From contig JAQPZY010000646.1 of the NCBI GenBank assembly GCA_029931535.1, positions 216,001 through 280,000 on the forward strand: a stretch of DNA of 64,000 nt. The letters are read 5' to 3'. Position numbers and translations under genes: made by a program. The notes under the pieces were generated by a model that was given only the letters and a program-made list of their open reading frames with translations, did no database searches and was not told the DNA's origin. This DNA comes from Margaritifera margaritifera. Its lineage: Eukaryota; Mollusca; Bivalvia; Unionida; Margaritiferidae. The stretch's first letter is position 1. Each line of letters begins with the position of its first letter. Positions 12,342 to 24,310 of the stretch are shown one piece after another.

Positions 12342-12905
12342 ATGCATTATGCGACAGGAGATCAATGCAATCGCTCCTTTCTGCTGGCTGGTGTTGACAC
12401 AGGCCCCATCAGAACCATAGTCTACTATTTTATATTCAGTACATGTACTTGGCATGTTTTCAAACATTATAGACTTTCTCATTTCAGTGAATATGCCTTT
12501 TACATTCAGCCTTGTCAACTACCTCCATCACAAAGAAAACTTTCACTTCATCTAACCATGCACATTCAGACATAAACAATCTATTTTCTACAACAGAATC
12601 ATCAGTAGATCCATCACAAATGACACTTACAAATTTAGCTTTTGAAAGCTCTTTTGTTATATTGTCATTCAACCTGTGCAATACATCCGACAAATTCGCT
12701 ACACTGTTTATCATTGCAGTAAGTCATGCCAACATTTAATCCCTTATTTGCATCAACTTTAGCTATCCACACAAAATCTTTTAAGGTTGACAGTGTTCTC
12801 CAAGTGCATGAGCATTCCTAAACAGAATAGAAAGGTGTTCAAATGCAGTTCTGTTGATATTTTGTATACATTTCTCTGCCTCCAGTGATTGAGGTTTGTC
12901 TGATT
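12342..12905 (-). pseudogene. hAT-like transposase relic (ZNF862/KIAA1586-type)
   Basis: On the minus strand the order of segments matches the N-terminal half of domesticated and mobile hAT transposases of the ZNF862-like group: FEHLSILFRNAHALGE, then DFVWIAKVDANKG and NDKQCSEFVG, then AKFVSVICDGSTDDSVVE, FFVMEVVDKAE, and YKIVDYGSDGACVNT with KGAIALI. The CDGSTD and GSDGA blocks surround the first catalytic Asp of the RNase H-like fold. At least three frameshifts separate the blocks, and the rest of the protein (after 12342) is missing. It sits in the first large intron of the host gene. Confidence 0.75.
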
Positions 12906-13358
12906 TTGTGTACATTTCTCTGCCTTAGATGATGTGCACCCTGATTTTCAACCCAGCATGAGGTGAAAAATTGGTTCTCCAGTATAACATGCATGTAATA
13001 TTCCACATTTCAAAATCTTGATGATTTCACTGTTTTTATTGTGAAAAAGCATTCTGCCATTTTGGATAGTGCACTGATTATCATTGGTTACATGACTTTA
13101 AATCGGTTTACAATAAAACAGTGCTTGACTGTTTCTGTCTTCTTTTCTGTCAGTGCTTAATACTTGTATGTGACTATGATGGATAGCTTAATGTCTCTCT
13201 CAGTGTAGGAGTTCATTATGCAGTCCATGTTGACTGCATTAATTCACATTCAAGATCGAACACAAGATGTTATGCGAAAGTTCAGGTCCAGTATTTATAC
13301 TTATTTGGACTAGCATGACACCTCTGTAATATATCTCTGTGTCCAGTCCAGAAATTAC

Positions 13359-13755
13359 CAGACAGTGAATCATAATTATGTTTGGAACATCAAAGCTTTG
13401 GTTGGTGCAGATTAACTTTGAAAATGCCACACAGAGTCCGTGATGCATTGATCACTGTATAGTCGCAAAGAAGTATCAAATAGTCTTTGAAGATGAGAAA
13501 TAAAACAAAGAACCAAGTTTTTTTTCCAAAGAAAAGTATATTAATCTCAAATTTGCCTAGACAATGCATTGTAGTTATGCTTAGCACATCAAAGCTTTAG
13601 CCGGCACAATGATTGACTTGAAAACACAATGCCAAGTCAAGTAAACACTGATCACAGTATAGTCATAAAGAAGTAGCACATACTCTGATTTAAGATGAGA
13701 AATAAAATAAAGAACCAAGTTTATTTTCCAAAGAAAAGTAAATAAATTGCAAATT
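13359..13755. repeat. Two-copy ~199-bp tandem duplication
   Basis: Two adjacent copies share ATAGTCATAAAGAAGTA, GATGAGAAATAAAA, AAAGAACCAAGTTT and CATCAAAGCTTT, offset by about 199 bp (13359 and 13558). They have diverged visibly. Antisense open frames in both copies are similar only because the DNA is duplicated. Confidence 0.75.
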
Positions 13756-14639
13756 TGATACATTAGGTTATTCTTTAGTTTCATGATATGATTGTTTCAA
13801 TGTTACTGTAATGTGGTGTTTGGTACAGCTTGAAAGAATTCATGACGGAGTTGATGAACAAGTTACCAGTCTGTCATGTGTATTTCTGGTTGAGTCATAT
13901 AACAAAAACTACACAACGATGTAAAATGAATGGAGTTTAAGCAGTCCAAGAACAGGACCAGCGGGCTTGTAAGTATTATTTATTTCTTAAATAAGGCTAG
14001 TAAACAATGTCGTTACAATGCAACAGATTTAATATTTCACAAGGAGTGAATATGATGTGAAGGCGGCTGCTTTGCTGTTATGATCCTCTCGGCTAAGCAA
14101 CCTGGAGAAAACCTTTTGTTGTTCTACCATAAAACGCTCATCCCCCTCCTGAAGGTAAGAAAAATAGGTATAAAAATGCACGTTATACACACCAAAATAT
14201 GGTAGCTCTTTTTTTCCTCTGCTGTTTTTGCATTTATTTAGCTACATGTGGCTTTGAAGCATCCAACTAACTCCACATGTTGATGTTGAGAATTGGAAGT
14301 AGCATGTGTCATCAGACATTGCATAGACTCCAGAGAGTTTTGAGCTGGAGTTGTGTCTATTGTATGTAGACTACACACAAGTTATTTCCCTTCTCATCTC
14401 ACCCAGTAGATCAAATTTCTATGTTCTAGATTTGTGAGTGGTCATCAGAAACAATTCGCCCAATTTTCACATGGTTTCCATTATTTCTTTTGACATGATA
14501 AAATATACAATTCATAAATTGACATGATAAAATATACAATTCATAAATTAAATTTACTCACTATACCTAAAAATTAAATTGGCTAGATGGAATGGCTACT
14601 TATTTTTTGCACCAGTATGCCGTGAAATTAGCTGGCATT
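13756..14639. other. Unassigned sequence with a 29-bp direct duplication
   Basis: Nothing gene-like seen. A short exact duplication containing GACATGATAAAATATACAA occurs at about 14491 and 14520. Confidence 0.5.
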
Positions 14640-14929
14640 GGACCAGTGGGCTGGTGGCAATGACATATGCTGCTTCAATCTGAAGTAGGTTTGTTTGTAT
14701 GCCTATGCCTTCTCACTATTTGGGATAATCTCTCGAGTTCTTCACAGAATCAGGACCTCCACATCACAACTCATCCTGATGACCCCCCTGTAGCTCCAGC
14801 CAGCAGTCAGGGAATTACTTCAGAGAAGGGATCTGCTGTTGCAGTGCAGAGGCTGCCTCCTACACAACAATTCTCAGATTTTCCACCTTTATGCCTGGCT
14901 CATATCAAATGATCAATATGCCAAGATGA

Positions 14930-15840
14930 GTTTCCAAGCAAGGTTGCCAACTGCATTGCCAAGGCTATAAGGAAATTGACTACCAGAGTTTACGATGTCA
15001 AGTGGAGAATAATCTGCAATTGGTGCCGTTGGAAATGCATTGATCCTATGTCTCCCTGATTTTAACTGCAGTTGCAGATTTGTTTGTCTTCCTTTTTGAA
15101 GAAAAGGACTGCTCAGTATCCACCATTAAGGGCTATAGGGCAGTCCTGTCAAATACTCTCAAGTTCTCTGTAAGCTCTACCATAGGGTTAGACCTCATCT
15201 TTCAGAACTGATTATGTACTTTGAACTTCAGAGGTCACTCTCTCACACTTTAATACCTTGATGGAACATTTCATGTGTTCTTAGTTATCTAAACCTTGTT
15301 ATGAATCCTTGAGTGAAGCTTCCTTCGAGAACATTACTCGACAGTCTTCCTTCTCTCACTAGTGTTAGTGAGGAGGAGTTAAATTCGTGCCTTATCAGTG
15401 GAAAAGGGTTGTTTATGGTTCAGTGGTAGCTATGATTCCATTTGTCTTCTTTGCTGACCCTTGTTTGAGGCCAAAAACAGGTACCACCTTTGGTAGCCCC
15501 TGATTCTGTTGAACTTCCCAGTCACAGTCTCTTCTCTGCTGTGTATGATCAAGATAGGCTTCTTTGCCCAGTTAGAGCCTTATGTTCTTATTTGACAGAA
15601 ACTTAAAGAAGAAGAAATGATCATAATCGTTTCTTTCTTCTGCTCAAAGGCACAATCCCAAGGTGGATTATTATATCAATCTCTAGATGAGAGAGATCTT
15701 TCTTGAATGAGAATCAAAGCCCATGAGGTCAGGGCTGTTGCCGCATCTTGGGCCTTTCTTAATCATTCTTCCCAGGATGATGTCATGAAAGCTGCCTTCT
15801 GGCAGTCTCACTCCATTTTCACTTCATTCTACCAGTGATA
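14930..15840 (+). pseudogene. Tyrosine recombinase of DIRS-like B1, broken
   Basis: The SAM-like N-terminal domain is visible as ADLFVFLFEEKDCSVSTIKG and YRAVLSNTLKFS around 15070-15180. The catalytic core follows in changing frames: the first Arg region is LVLVRRS-stop near 15370, a DRLLCPVR-like block lies near 15555, and HEVRAVAASWAF near 15725 preserves the HxxR motif. The final block is FTSFYQ near 15825, where other copies have FYLR, so the nucleophile Tyr is present. Frameshifts and stops prevent expression. The family's enzyme would integrate a circular DNA intermediate. Confidence 0.75.
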
Positions 15841-16057
15841 GGTGTCTTCCTGAGCTAAGGCATTTATGCATTAGGCCCTATTGTGTCAGCCCAACAAGCT
15901 GTCAAGCCATCCTGCAGTCTGCAGTATAGCATCCTACGACAGCAAATGGTAAGTTCACCATGACAGCTTATCTTTCGGTCATAAGTCTCCCACTGGGTTG
16001 GTTAATTCAACAACACAGTAATAGCAGATGATGTAATACTGCAATGTATTTTGTTTT

Positions 16058-16083
16058 TGGTGGTGGTGGTGGTGGTGGTGGGG
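16058..16083. repeat. (TGG)n tract at DIRS right end
   Basis: A GGT/TGG run replaces the poly-G tract that other copies have at the same place, just before GTAAAACTAATTTTA. Confidence 0.8.
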
Positions 16084-16375
16084 TAAAACTAATTTTATTT
16101 AGGTAATACTTACCCGCAAGTATCGCCGAATTTCCTACTCCTTTCCCATCCTGATGTCCTTCAGTCTTGGTCCAAGTCAAAGAAAGACAAATTTTCAAAT
16201 AAACAGAAATAGCTAAGGAATCAGACTGGGGTCATGTTGTTTTTTATTCTAGACCGCCAGGTACTACTTAGAGGAGGGATATTACTCTTTAAATTGGGAA
16301 TTAGTGCCAGTAAAAGATAAAGCAATGCAATAATTGCAGCTAAGTATTGTATAATTAAAATTACTTTTATACCAT

Positions 16376-17535
16376 TCCCTCCACCTCCCCCCACCCCCAA
16401 ATAACATATCGGTGAAAATAAGTATTATAGATTCCGAATATAATTATTTCCTTTAGATATAAATCTCAATGACTCATGAAATATCTAAAGGTTGTCATAG
16501 CAATTGATTGTTTAATTCATGCGAGACATATATTGTGTTTAATTTGCATCTAGTGGTAGGTTTTGTTAACTTGCAACTTTTTTTACGAAATTTGTATTAG
16601 ATGACTTTTGATAAGTTTCAGCATGTAGGGCGTGTCAACAAGTTGTGGTTAATTTGTTGCATGCGGTTGATTCAACAAATTTGTCTGTAGTGGCATATTT
16701 CATTAACATTGTTTCAGATTATATGTGCTACTTCCAGGAAAACTTAATCAGATCCAAAATCTGTGCATTCCAAAAACAAAATAAAAGTTTAAAGAGATGT
16801 ATTATTGAAGTTGACAATTACTACATTCATATCTCTTATTTTACTCAATATTTATGTTAGCCATATTGTGTTGAATGTTATTTTTGTATATTTTATAATT
16901 CCATTCCAGTGAGGAAATCTTAACACAATACCCAAACAATATAACCAGTGAGGTTTAACATGTCACTTTAGCCATATTAACACCTTAGCTTGTGCATGCT
17001 GTTATTTTTACCCCTTTTAAAATATTGAAGTGTAATTTCTTTGTGTTCATTTGGAAGCCAGTATAAGAAACTTCAATGCTTCACTGGAAATCCTAATTAA
17101 CTGCACTGTTTTTGATTGTCTCGATTGGATTTTTCTCTTCTATCCATCTCAGAAAATGTATGATATCAATTAAATCTTAAATGACTCTTGGAAATATTTT
17201 TACAGTATGAAGAATGTATTCATGTAGAAGGTGTGGAATCATTACTTTGCATGAAGCAACCATTTGCAGACACTATGAAATAATAAAAAGATTGGAAAAT
17301 TATGTTATTTGGTGATCAATTATATTGTGGTTATAAGCTCTGACATCATTGTGAAATGACAACAATTTTAGATTTAACCAGTTTTATTTGTTCATATGTT
17401 TGTGAACATGTTCTCACAGAATAACATTAGTTAAAGTTTAACCTACTTTTAAGTACTGGATGCACTGTATCAACACAGCTACAAATACTATACATGTAGT
17501 TTTAACCCAAAGAAGAGAAAAACCTCAACAAATTT
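16376..17535. other. Unassigned AT-rich sequence
   Basis: No gene or shared repeat recognised; a 71-codon open frame at 16645-16860 has no recognisable domain. Confidence 0.45.
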
Positions 17536-17540
17536 TGACT

Positions 17541-17592
17541 CTCTTTCTCTCTCTCTCTCTCTCTCTCGCACACACACACACATACACGCACA
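17541..17592. repeat. (CT)n(CA)n compound microsatellite
   Basis: A CT run of about 14 units passes into CA-rich sequence. Shorter CT runs recur at about 17881 and 18080, each at the same position within the minisatellite at 17615-18105. Confidence 0.9.
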
Positions 17593-17614
17593 AACTTTTT
17601 ATGATGGCAAAATA

Positions 17615-18105
17615 GAAGTTTAAGTATGTTGTTGATGAAAAATTTCTAGATGTGCCATTTTTTTCCCCAATATTGTATACATTTAGAACCATAATAGTAG
17701 TGCTTTTAGAAATGATTTGTATAGATGTATTATCCTTCCAAGAAAAATGGCTAACAAGTTTCTCTTGCTCAAAACAGAAGTTGGTTTAAAGTACATCATT
17801 GATGAAAAATTTAGAGAGGTATAACATGTCTTGCAACATTTTATACAGATAAAACCATCCAGGAACAATAGTTAGCAATTCTCTCTCTCTGTCACTTTAT
17901 TTCTGGCTCTCTGGAAAAGAAGAAGTCAGACGAAGTATGTTATCAGTGAAAAATTTTGAGACATGCCACACATTTATTCCAGCAACTTAAATGCAGCTAA
18001 AACCATTATGGTGGTGCTTTTAGAAGTCAACAGTATCAGTACTTGTGTTACCCTTCAAAGAAAAGTGGCTAGCAACTCTCTCTCTCTCTCAATAAGATAT
18101 ACTAT
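17615..18105 (+). repeat. ~160-bp minisatellite carrying CT runs
   Basis: Three degenerate copies share GTATGTTGTTGATGAAAAA, ACATGCCAC-like, AAACCATAATGGTGGTGC and AAAGAAAAATGGCTAGCAA, each followed by CTCTCTCT. Anchor phrases recur near 17620, 17785 and 17935. Confidence 0.7.
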
Positions 18106-18449
18106 ACCTATTGATCTTGGAACACAGTAATGTTCTAACAAGTATATTAAATGGACTGTTTTTTTTTTTTTTAATTTGAAAATAAAATTAAATGCAATAA
18201 ACACTTTTAAAAATTGTCCAGTACTGACTAATAGTCCCTAAACATTTTTTTCTGTACTGTTTACATGTAATACCTTTATGCATTTGCCATATGATTTACG
18301 TTGGTTTTGACTTGGCTGCAGAGGCCTTAGTTTATTTCAGTGACTTTAAACTTCATTTTGTTTAGGGATGAATACCTTTCAGATTTATTCAAATGATGCC
18401 AGTCTGTTATCAGATTAAGTCCACCGTTCCTGAAAAGAGAAACACATTT

Positions 18450-18910
18450 AAATGACTTCTCAAAAACTGCTTAACTGAATTTGACCCAATTTTATAGAAA
18501 ACAGTCTGGCATAGGGGGCTTTAGTGTTTGTACAACTGATGCTGATCAGCCATCACATATGTCTGCTGTTACTAAAAATAGATAAAACCTTTAAATGTTG
18601 TTTTCATAAAAAAACACATGTCAGAATTTGACCAAATTTAACAGAAAGTAGCCTGACATAGAGTTTTGTCAATTTTATAGAAATGATGCCAATCTGCCAT
18701 CAATTATGACTGACAAAACATCTAAATGACCTTTGAAAAACTGCATAACTGAATTTGACCAAACATTACAGAAACCATCCTGGCATAATTGGACAAATGA
18801 TGCTGATGTGTCATAAAATATTTATGAAGATAGAAGAACTGGAGAAACCTTGAAACAATTGTTTTCATAATATATGCAATCAATGCCTTTGGAAGAAATT
18901 TTAACAGAAA
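18450..18910 (+). repeat. ~132-bp degenerate tandem repeat
   Basis: Four units share AACTGAATTTGACCAAA, ACAGAAA-CATCCTGGCAT and AATGATGCTGAT. Anchors lie near 18451, 18590, 18720 and 18848. Confidence 0.7.
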
Positions 18911-19429
18911 GCATCCTACTGACTTTGACTTCTTGCTCTTATTTTTAATGCAGAATCCTCTTGCTCCCTTATTTCCACATAGCTACTTTGACAGTAATTA
19001 AAATCATACGACTATACTTTATATATTTTGGGAAGCACATAAATATTTTTATAGGATTCTTTGCCCGAAAATATTTATCACGGATCTCTAGCAATACACG
19101 TATGTTTATACATTTTAGTGGGCAAGTATTTGAATATTACAAAAATTTTCAGCTAAAAAAGAGCATTCTGTACTGTCTACTGTAGCTCATCCAATAGGTT
19201 AGTTCCATGTGATGTTTTGGTGAACCACATTTACTATGGATTTTGATTGCATTATCTGATTGACCCAGTTGCCACTTAATGCTATGAATTGTGACAGATG
19301 ATGTTCTTCCCTGCTAGCAGATAACTAGCAGTCATAGAGCATGTGCCATTAGTCATTGAAATCTTCCCATAACTTATTTATCATCACTGCTGAGGGTGTT
19401 AATACTACATAATTATATTGTAGAGACTT

Positions 19430-19720
19430 TCTGGTGGGGCAATAAAATTTTAATCTGTCCAATGTGAGCCATGATGTGGGCAGCCATCATGACCACTGTG
19501 CTAGATCTGCGATGGACACAGAGTGGATGGATTTTTTGAAATACATGATGCATGTAGTGTAGTTTTGATTGGAAATGGTGCTTATCTGACTGCCAGGATG
19601 GCACCATATCCATCTCAAAAACTGTATTTCCACGACTCTTGCATGAATGGTGGCACTGACATGGTGCTTTCACCAAAACACTTTTTTGTGATATTATTTA
19701 AGTGGTTCTGAATGAAAGTA
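19430..19720 (+). repeat. Diverged monomers of the 145-bp family
   Basis: Fragments such as TCTGACTGCCAGGATGGC, CATGGTGCTTTCACCAAAA and ATGAATGGTGGCACTGACA correspond to the family monomer, without head or tail. Confidence 0.45.
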
Positions 19721-20269
19721 GTGCAGCTTTGACCACCAACATATCTGCACTTTTGTGAAGTAGTTGGGGTCAAGTCCAAGGTAATTGCTTTAATATTTTT
19801 TACTTCATTGAGCTTATGATTTGTAGGTATAGAAGCGAATTTTGACCAGACTTTATATTTAATTACATTCCAATTCAAGTTGATAGCACTCTGACTTTGA
19901 TTTTAAGGTCAATGGTCTTCGCTTAGATTTCTTGCTGCACTGGCTTGTAAGCACATGACAAGAAAGCATGAATCAATTTATATTAAGTTAACTTAAACCC
20001 AGTTTGGGGATATATCTGAAGAATACCTTGATTGATACTATTTCAATAACTTAAGTATTTAAACCCAAAATATTGCTTTTAGACTTAACCAACTTAGCAT
20101 TTGGTTGTATCTTGACATTGTCAGAGAAAAGTTCAGTGATCCTCTTTTCAGGTTCAAGGTGAAAGGCCACTTCAAATAATTTTATACTGCACTTACAGGT
20201 ATCTTGTGAACATGTTACTCAAATGTAAGAAAATAGTTTTGTTTCCAAAAAATTGGTGTGTTAGAGTTT

Positions 20270-20400
20270 GTCAGGAATATCAGAGATGGTTTCAGTACTC
20301 AGCAGTTAACAAGAACAAAAGGACAGGAGAAACAGGCTTGTCTTGGATTCCTTTAAAATAAAAATGCCATACTGGATGTAGAGTATGTAATTGGTGTATT
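20270..20400 (+). repeat. Isolated tail of the tandem-core family
   Basis: GAATATCAGAGATGGTTTC, AGTACTCAGCAGTTAA and CTTGTCTTGGATTCC match the tail module; core and head are absent. Confidence 0.65.
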
Positions 20401-20565
20401 CAATAAAGTTCTCTATCTTTCAATTTAATGTTGCTACTAGAGAGCTCAGGATCAGATAGGATGATTTCTATTATCTGATACTGAACACAGTTTATATTGT
20501 GGTCAGGTTGGTTAAAGTGTTTAGACACTGGGATCTCTTATTGTGGATATCCTACAGGTGTTTTT

Positions 20566-20745
20566 TAATATCATTAATAGCCTACCTGTTATTGCATAGC
20601 TGTACATTTTCCATGGGGAAAATACCCCGACCGAGTGACGAAAATTTGTCTTCTCAATTAGTGAGAACCAGAAAGTTTCAGAACACTGGACCATATAGTG
20701 CACATGCTCTGACATGTGCCATAGGCATCATTCTTTTCCTGGTTG
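20566..20745 (+). repeat. Left inverted terminal repeat of A1
   Basis: It begins TAATATCATTAATAGCC, then CTACCTGTTATTGCATAGC, and includes GACGAAAATTTGTCTTC and GTGAGAACCAGAAAG. The same sequence runs in reverse complement at about 26590-26780, and its first ~40 bases are also complementary to 26445-26490. Confidence 0.85.
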
Positions 20746-21657
20746 TAATGTCGGATTGTTCATGTTACTTCGCATGAAGAAAAAGCTGCTGCCTAGTGGG
20801 TTCAATGGGCGAATTACTAAATTATTTCTTGTGCTATATTCTTCTAATATGTAGGATTATATCCTGATCAAGTTTTTCAACTGTGTAGTTAAGCTCTATT
20901 GAGAGTTTTTAGACTATTGTTATGTACACATAGTGTACACCCTGACAAATTATCGTGTCCTTTTTACCGTTCACAGTGTGTTAGTTATTCAGTTGGTGTA
21001 TGTGTTTTCTAGTAAGGTGTGGGTTATTTTTACGATAATTTTCCCAACCCTTACATTATTGCAGTCTTGGGCTTGCCCGTTTTTCAAATTATTGCTGCAC
21101 GTATAATTAATTCACCGTATATATATAGTGAATTATGCTTTTTCATATTGTGGTAGCAGGTCACACACCACTTCGTACTATTATATTTACACAGCCAGTT
21201 ATCGAACATAAGTTACGTTTTGCAGTTTTTAGTTTGGATAGCCTTCTCTATAATTTAGCAATCGTAACCCCTGGTTCTTTGCTAATTTCATTAGGTCCCT
21301 CACTCGCTTTAGCCTGGTTGACCAGTTACCTTGTTTCTTGTTGCTACCCAGGAAAGTAGTTTCCCCTTATATTTTTTTTTTTTAGTAAGGTCCGTGAAGA
21401 GCAAGGCAATAATCAAAGTACATTACATTATATTGTGTGGAGCAATATAATATTGTATTTATACCGTTATTAAAAAAACCAAACAATCTTCCCTAGTCAG
21501 GTTCTTATTGCTGAACCCTTGTTTTAGCGTTGTTTAATTAGTGTAAGCTTTCCTTGTATTCAAACAAATAATTTTTAGTTTGCATCATAAAAAACAAGAT
21601 AGTAAGACAAGGTAAGTAAAAAAGAAAGAAAAAAAAAAGAATTTTCCTTCAGGCACA

Positions 21658-23500
21658 ATGTTTCGACAAACTGTTGGGAGGTGTGGTCACCACAAAGCCC
21701 CTTGGGACACCCCCACACCTGTTTGTCTTGCACTTGTTGTGAAAGGACAGATGGCTGTCCTTTTTGCGGCATTTGGCCAGATGAGACTTGGGATCTGGCT
21801 GAAAGTTGTAGGACTTACAAGGGGAGGAAGAAGATTTCTTCTTCTTCCAAGTTTTCTGGCTTCTCTTTGTCTGGGTCCCTCAGGTCTCAGACAAAGGTTA
21901 CTCAAGTCTCTCCGGATACTTCCAATGTCAGTGGAAGGTCCCCTCCCAAGGGAGGAAATAAGCAGGTGGAGATTGAGTCGCATCCTTCTAAGAGGGAGGA
22001 GCAGCACTGTCCCCATTCTGTGAGGGCTGAGAGCAAGTCGCGTCCTTCCAAGAGGAAGGAACACCATCCTCTCATTTCCACTAGGGCAGAGACTGAGTCA
22101 CGTCCCCCCCCCTCTGGGGGGTGGGGAACAGCACCTTCTCTTATCCACTAGGGCAGAGAAAGAGTCGCACCCACCTGAGAGGGGGGAACGACATTCTCTA
22201 CTGACCCACAGCTCGGTTAGTCCTGGTAGTGAGTTGCAGTCCACATAAAGGGGGAGTGGGACCAATTTCAGTTCCCGGGGCCTGTTGTCAGCAACAGGAT
22301 CAAGCCCACAGGAGAGGGGAGAGCTCAGATCTAAGTCCGTCAGGTCGATGACAGGGGCTTTGTATAGATCTGATTTGCCTAATGAGACCTTGCCTGGTGA
22401 CCAGTCACTGGTCACGGGTCTTCGGGGCCCATACGGTATAGAGATAGGAGTCAGGATGATTCCCCCCTCTCCAGTTTACCGTTTCATCCCATGGGGGATT
22501 GGGACTGTGTTTACAAACAACAGGTTATGGAAGGGGATTGGATCAGCTTTCCCCCCTTTCCTTTGATCCCTTTTAATCCCTATGGGATGTGGGGTTTCCA
22601 CTGCAGGGGGGAGTTGGGCCTTTTTCCTACATGCAACCATGGGCTTCAGAATCTTGGCTGCATTTTAGTGGTGTTGGGGCTGCCGACAGTGGTCCTTCAT
22701 CGTCTCGTGAGGTTGGGCACAGCAAGAGGAAGAGAAATAGACATTGTCCCCAATGTTGGGGGTGGTCTGTTCCCCCTTCTATGTTGTGGCCCTTGATAGC
22801 TTCTTCTAGCTACAAGGTTCATTCCCCGTTCTGGCCCACTAAACCACCCACCATGGATGCGGAAGCAGCTAAAGTGGGTATTTCTTCGGGGACTTGGGCT
22901 CGCCTGGCAGTGAAAACATTAGAATCCCTAGAGTAAAAGGCTAGGTCGCTCGTAACTGTAGCCTCACATGCCAACCTTTTTTCAGCAGCCTCATTCGGCC
23001 TGCTTAAAGAGGAGTCTTTGTTCCCATTGGCTGTCCACTGTCTGTTGGAAGCGGTGGCTAAAACATTGAGATCTGCTTTGTCCTTGTCCATGGCTTTGTC
23101 AGCAGAGCTTCTCCACCTCTGCAGGGATGTTGCTCTAAACACCTCAAAGGTTTTACTGGAGCACAGTAAGAACCTTCTGAGGGCTGCTCCTCTGGAGGCG
23201 GAGACTCTCTTTGGATGTCTCATCCCCTCTGTGGTGACACAGGATTTTAGGGACTATCAACACCTGTCTCTTGCTTCGGCTCCTGGCTTTTCAAAAACAG
23301 CCAAGAAGCAAAATTGCCCTGATCACCCACAGGGCCCATCAGCTAAATTCTTTAAAGCTACATGGCCCCAAGTGAAGCAACAGCTCCAATTCAGAGCTCC
23401 CCCTCAGCAGTCAGGCCCTAGGAGGGGGTGCCACAAAGACCCAGGGAAGAAGTTCACAGGGCCTTCCTCTCCTGCTAAGCATACCTCTTCCATCCATTCC
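21658..23500 (+). pseudogene. Gag-like protein of DIRS-like A1, broken
   Basis: The start is taken as the ATG at 21658, which aligns with ATG 53484 in copy A3. Near the N-terminus lies a Cys-rich block (frame of 21681: HTCLSCTCCERTDGCPFCG) that recurs in all four copies with a 5' half and resembles the zinc-binding N-terminus of DIRS gag proteins. A Pro/Ser/Lys-rich middle follows. The C-terminal part (22800-23300) contains WARLAVKTLESLE, HANLFSAASFG, and LLEHSKNLLRAAPLEAETL, also conserved between copies. A frameshift near the Cys block, further shifts, and a TAA after LESLE (22936, CAA in copy A3) inactivate it. The function would be particle assembly, by family. Confidence 0.7.
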
Positions 23501-24310
23501 CGTAGGCACCAGACTAGGTCTTTTTTTAGAGGCCTGGTTAGACATAACGGTCGATGGCTGGGTTCTTTCCATGTTAAGGGATGGCTACCAGCTTCAGTTC
23601 TGGGATCCCCCTCCCCTCATAAGGTCCCCCATTTGCTTCCACCAGTCATATCTGGGACTCTTAAAGGAAGAGGTTCATTCCTTTCTGCAGAAGGGTGCAG
23701 TAGAGAGGGTGTTAAAAGACCAATTGCCATCCTTCTACTCTGGATGTTCCTGGTCTCAAAAAAAGGGGGAAAGTTTCGACTAATTATCGACCTTTCTGCC
23801 CTAAACAGATTTCTGCAGGAGGAACCTTTCAAGATGGAGACTACAGCCTCTCTCAGGAACGCCATAAGATCTAGCGATTTGGCAGTCTCCATCAATCTTC
23901 AGGATGTGTACCTTCACATCCCTATTTTTCCTCCACACAGGAAGTACCTCTGGTTTTGTCTGGATAGGGAGGTCTTCCAATTTCGAGCTCTGCCATTTGG
24001 CCTAGCCTCTGCTCCCAGGGTCATGAGAGTAGTGGCAACCCATATGCAATCATTAGGTATCCCAATTCTCCAGTATTTTGACGATTGGTTGATACACAGC
24101 GGCAGTCAAGAGTCCCTCAGACTAGACCTATCTCGATGTTGGTCCATAGTGACCAGGCTGGGTCTTCTATCAAACTCAGAGAAATTGGAACTCACTCCTT
24201 CTCAAGATTTTTTTACGTGGGGATGAATTTCCTCACAAACAGAGGGTTAGTTTGTGTACCTCTGGAGAGAGTACACAAGATCATGTCCTTGTTGGAGACA
24301 CTGAGACATT
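23500..24310 (+). pseudogene. Reverse transcriptase of DIRS-like A1, frameshifted
   Basis: The N-terminal segment (frame of 23571) holds FWDPPPLIRSPICF and LLKEEVHSFLQKGAVERV. After a shift near 23745 the frame continues with KKGGKFRLIIDLSALNRF, then QDVYLHIPIFPPHRKYLWF, RALPFGLASAP and, at 24074-24088, YFDDW. The aspartate pair of the YxDD active site is therefore intact, unlike in A2, A3 and B3. Another frameshift just before 24226 (DFFTWG versus the expected YVGMNFLTNRG in the next frame) ends the longest open frame (23018-24226), which fuses gag C-terminus and palm in one frame only by compensating shifts. Confidence 0.85.

Larger units (their letters stand above)
14640..16375 (+). mobile_element. 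DIRS-like element B1, 3' fragment
   Basis: A 5'-truncated tyrosine-recombinase retrotransposon. It begins inside the methyltransferase-like domain (14650-14920), continues through the recombinase region (14930-15840) and ends in the B-type right end unit (about 16057-16370). That unit is bounded by GTAAAACTAATTTTA and the inverted TAAAATTAGTTTT-like sequence and contains GTAATACTTACC. Gag, reverse transcriptase and RNase H are absent. It lies in the same orientation as all other copies in the window. Confidence 0.8.

Noticed and set aside
21687..22067. 126-codon minus-strand open frame, and 22819-23223 minus
   Set aside because: Antisense of the gag region; GC-rich coding DNA gives long antisense frames, and the + strand is conserved between copies.
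23018..24226. 402-codon frame taken as an intact protein
   Set aside because: It joins the gag C-terminus to the RT palm through compensating frameshifts; the true RT N-terminal segment is in another frame (23571-23783).
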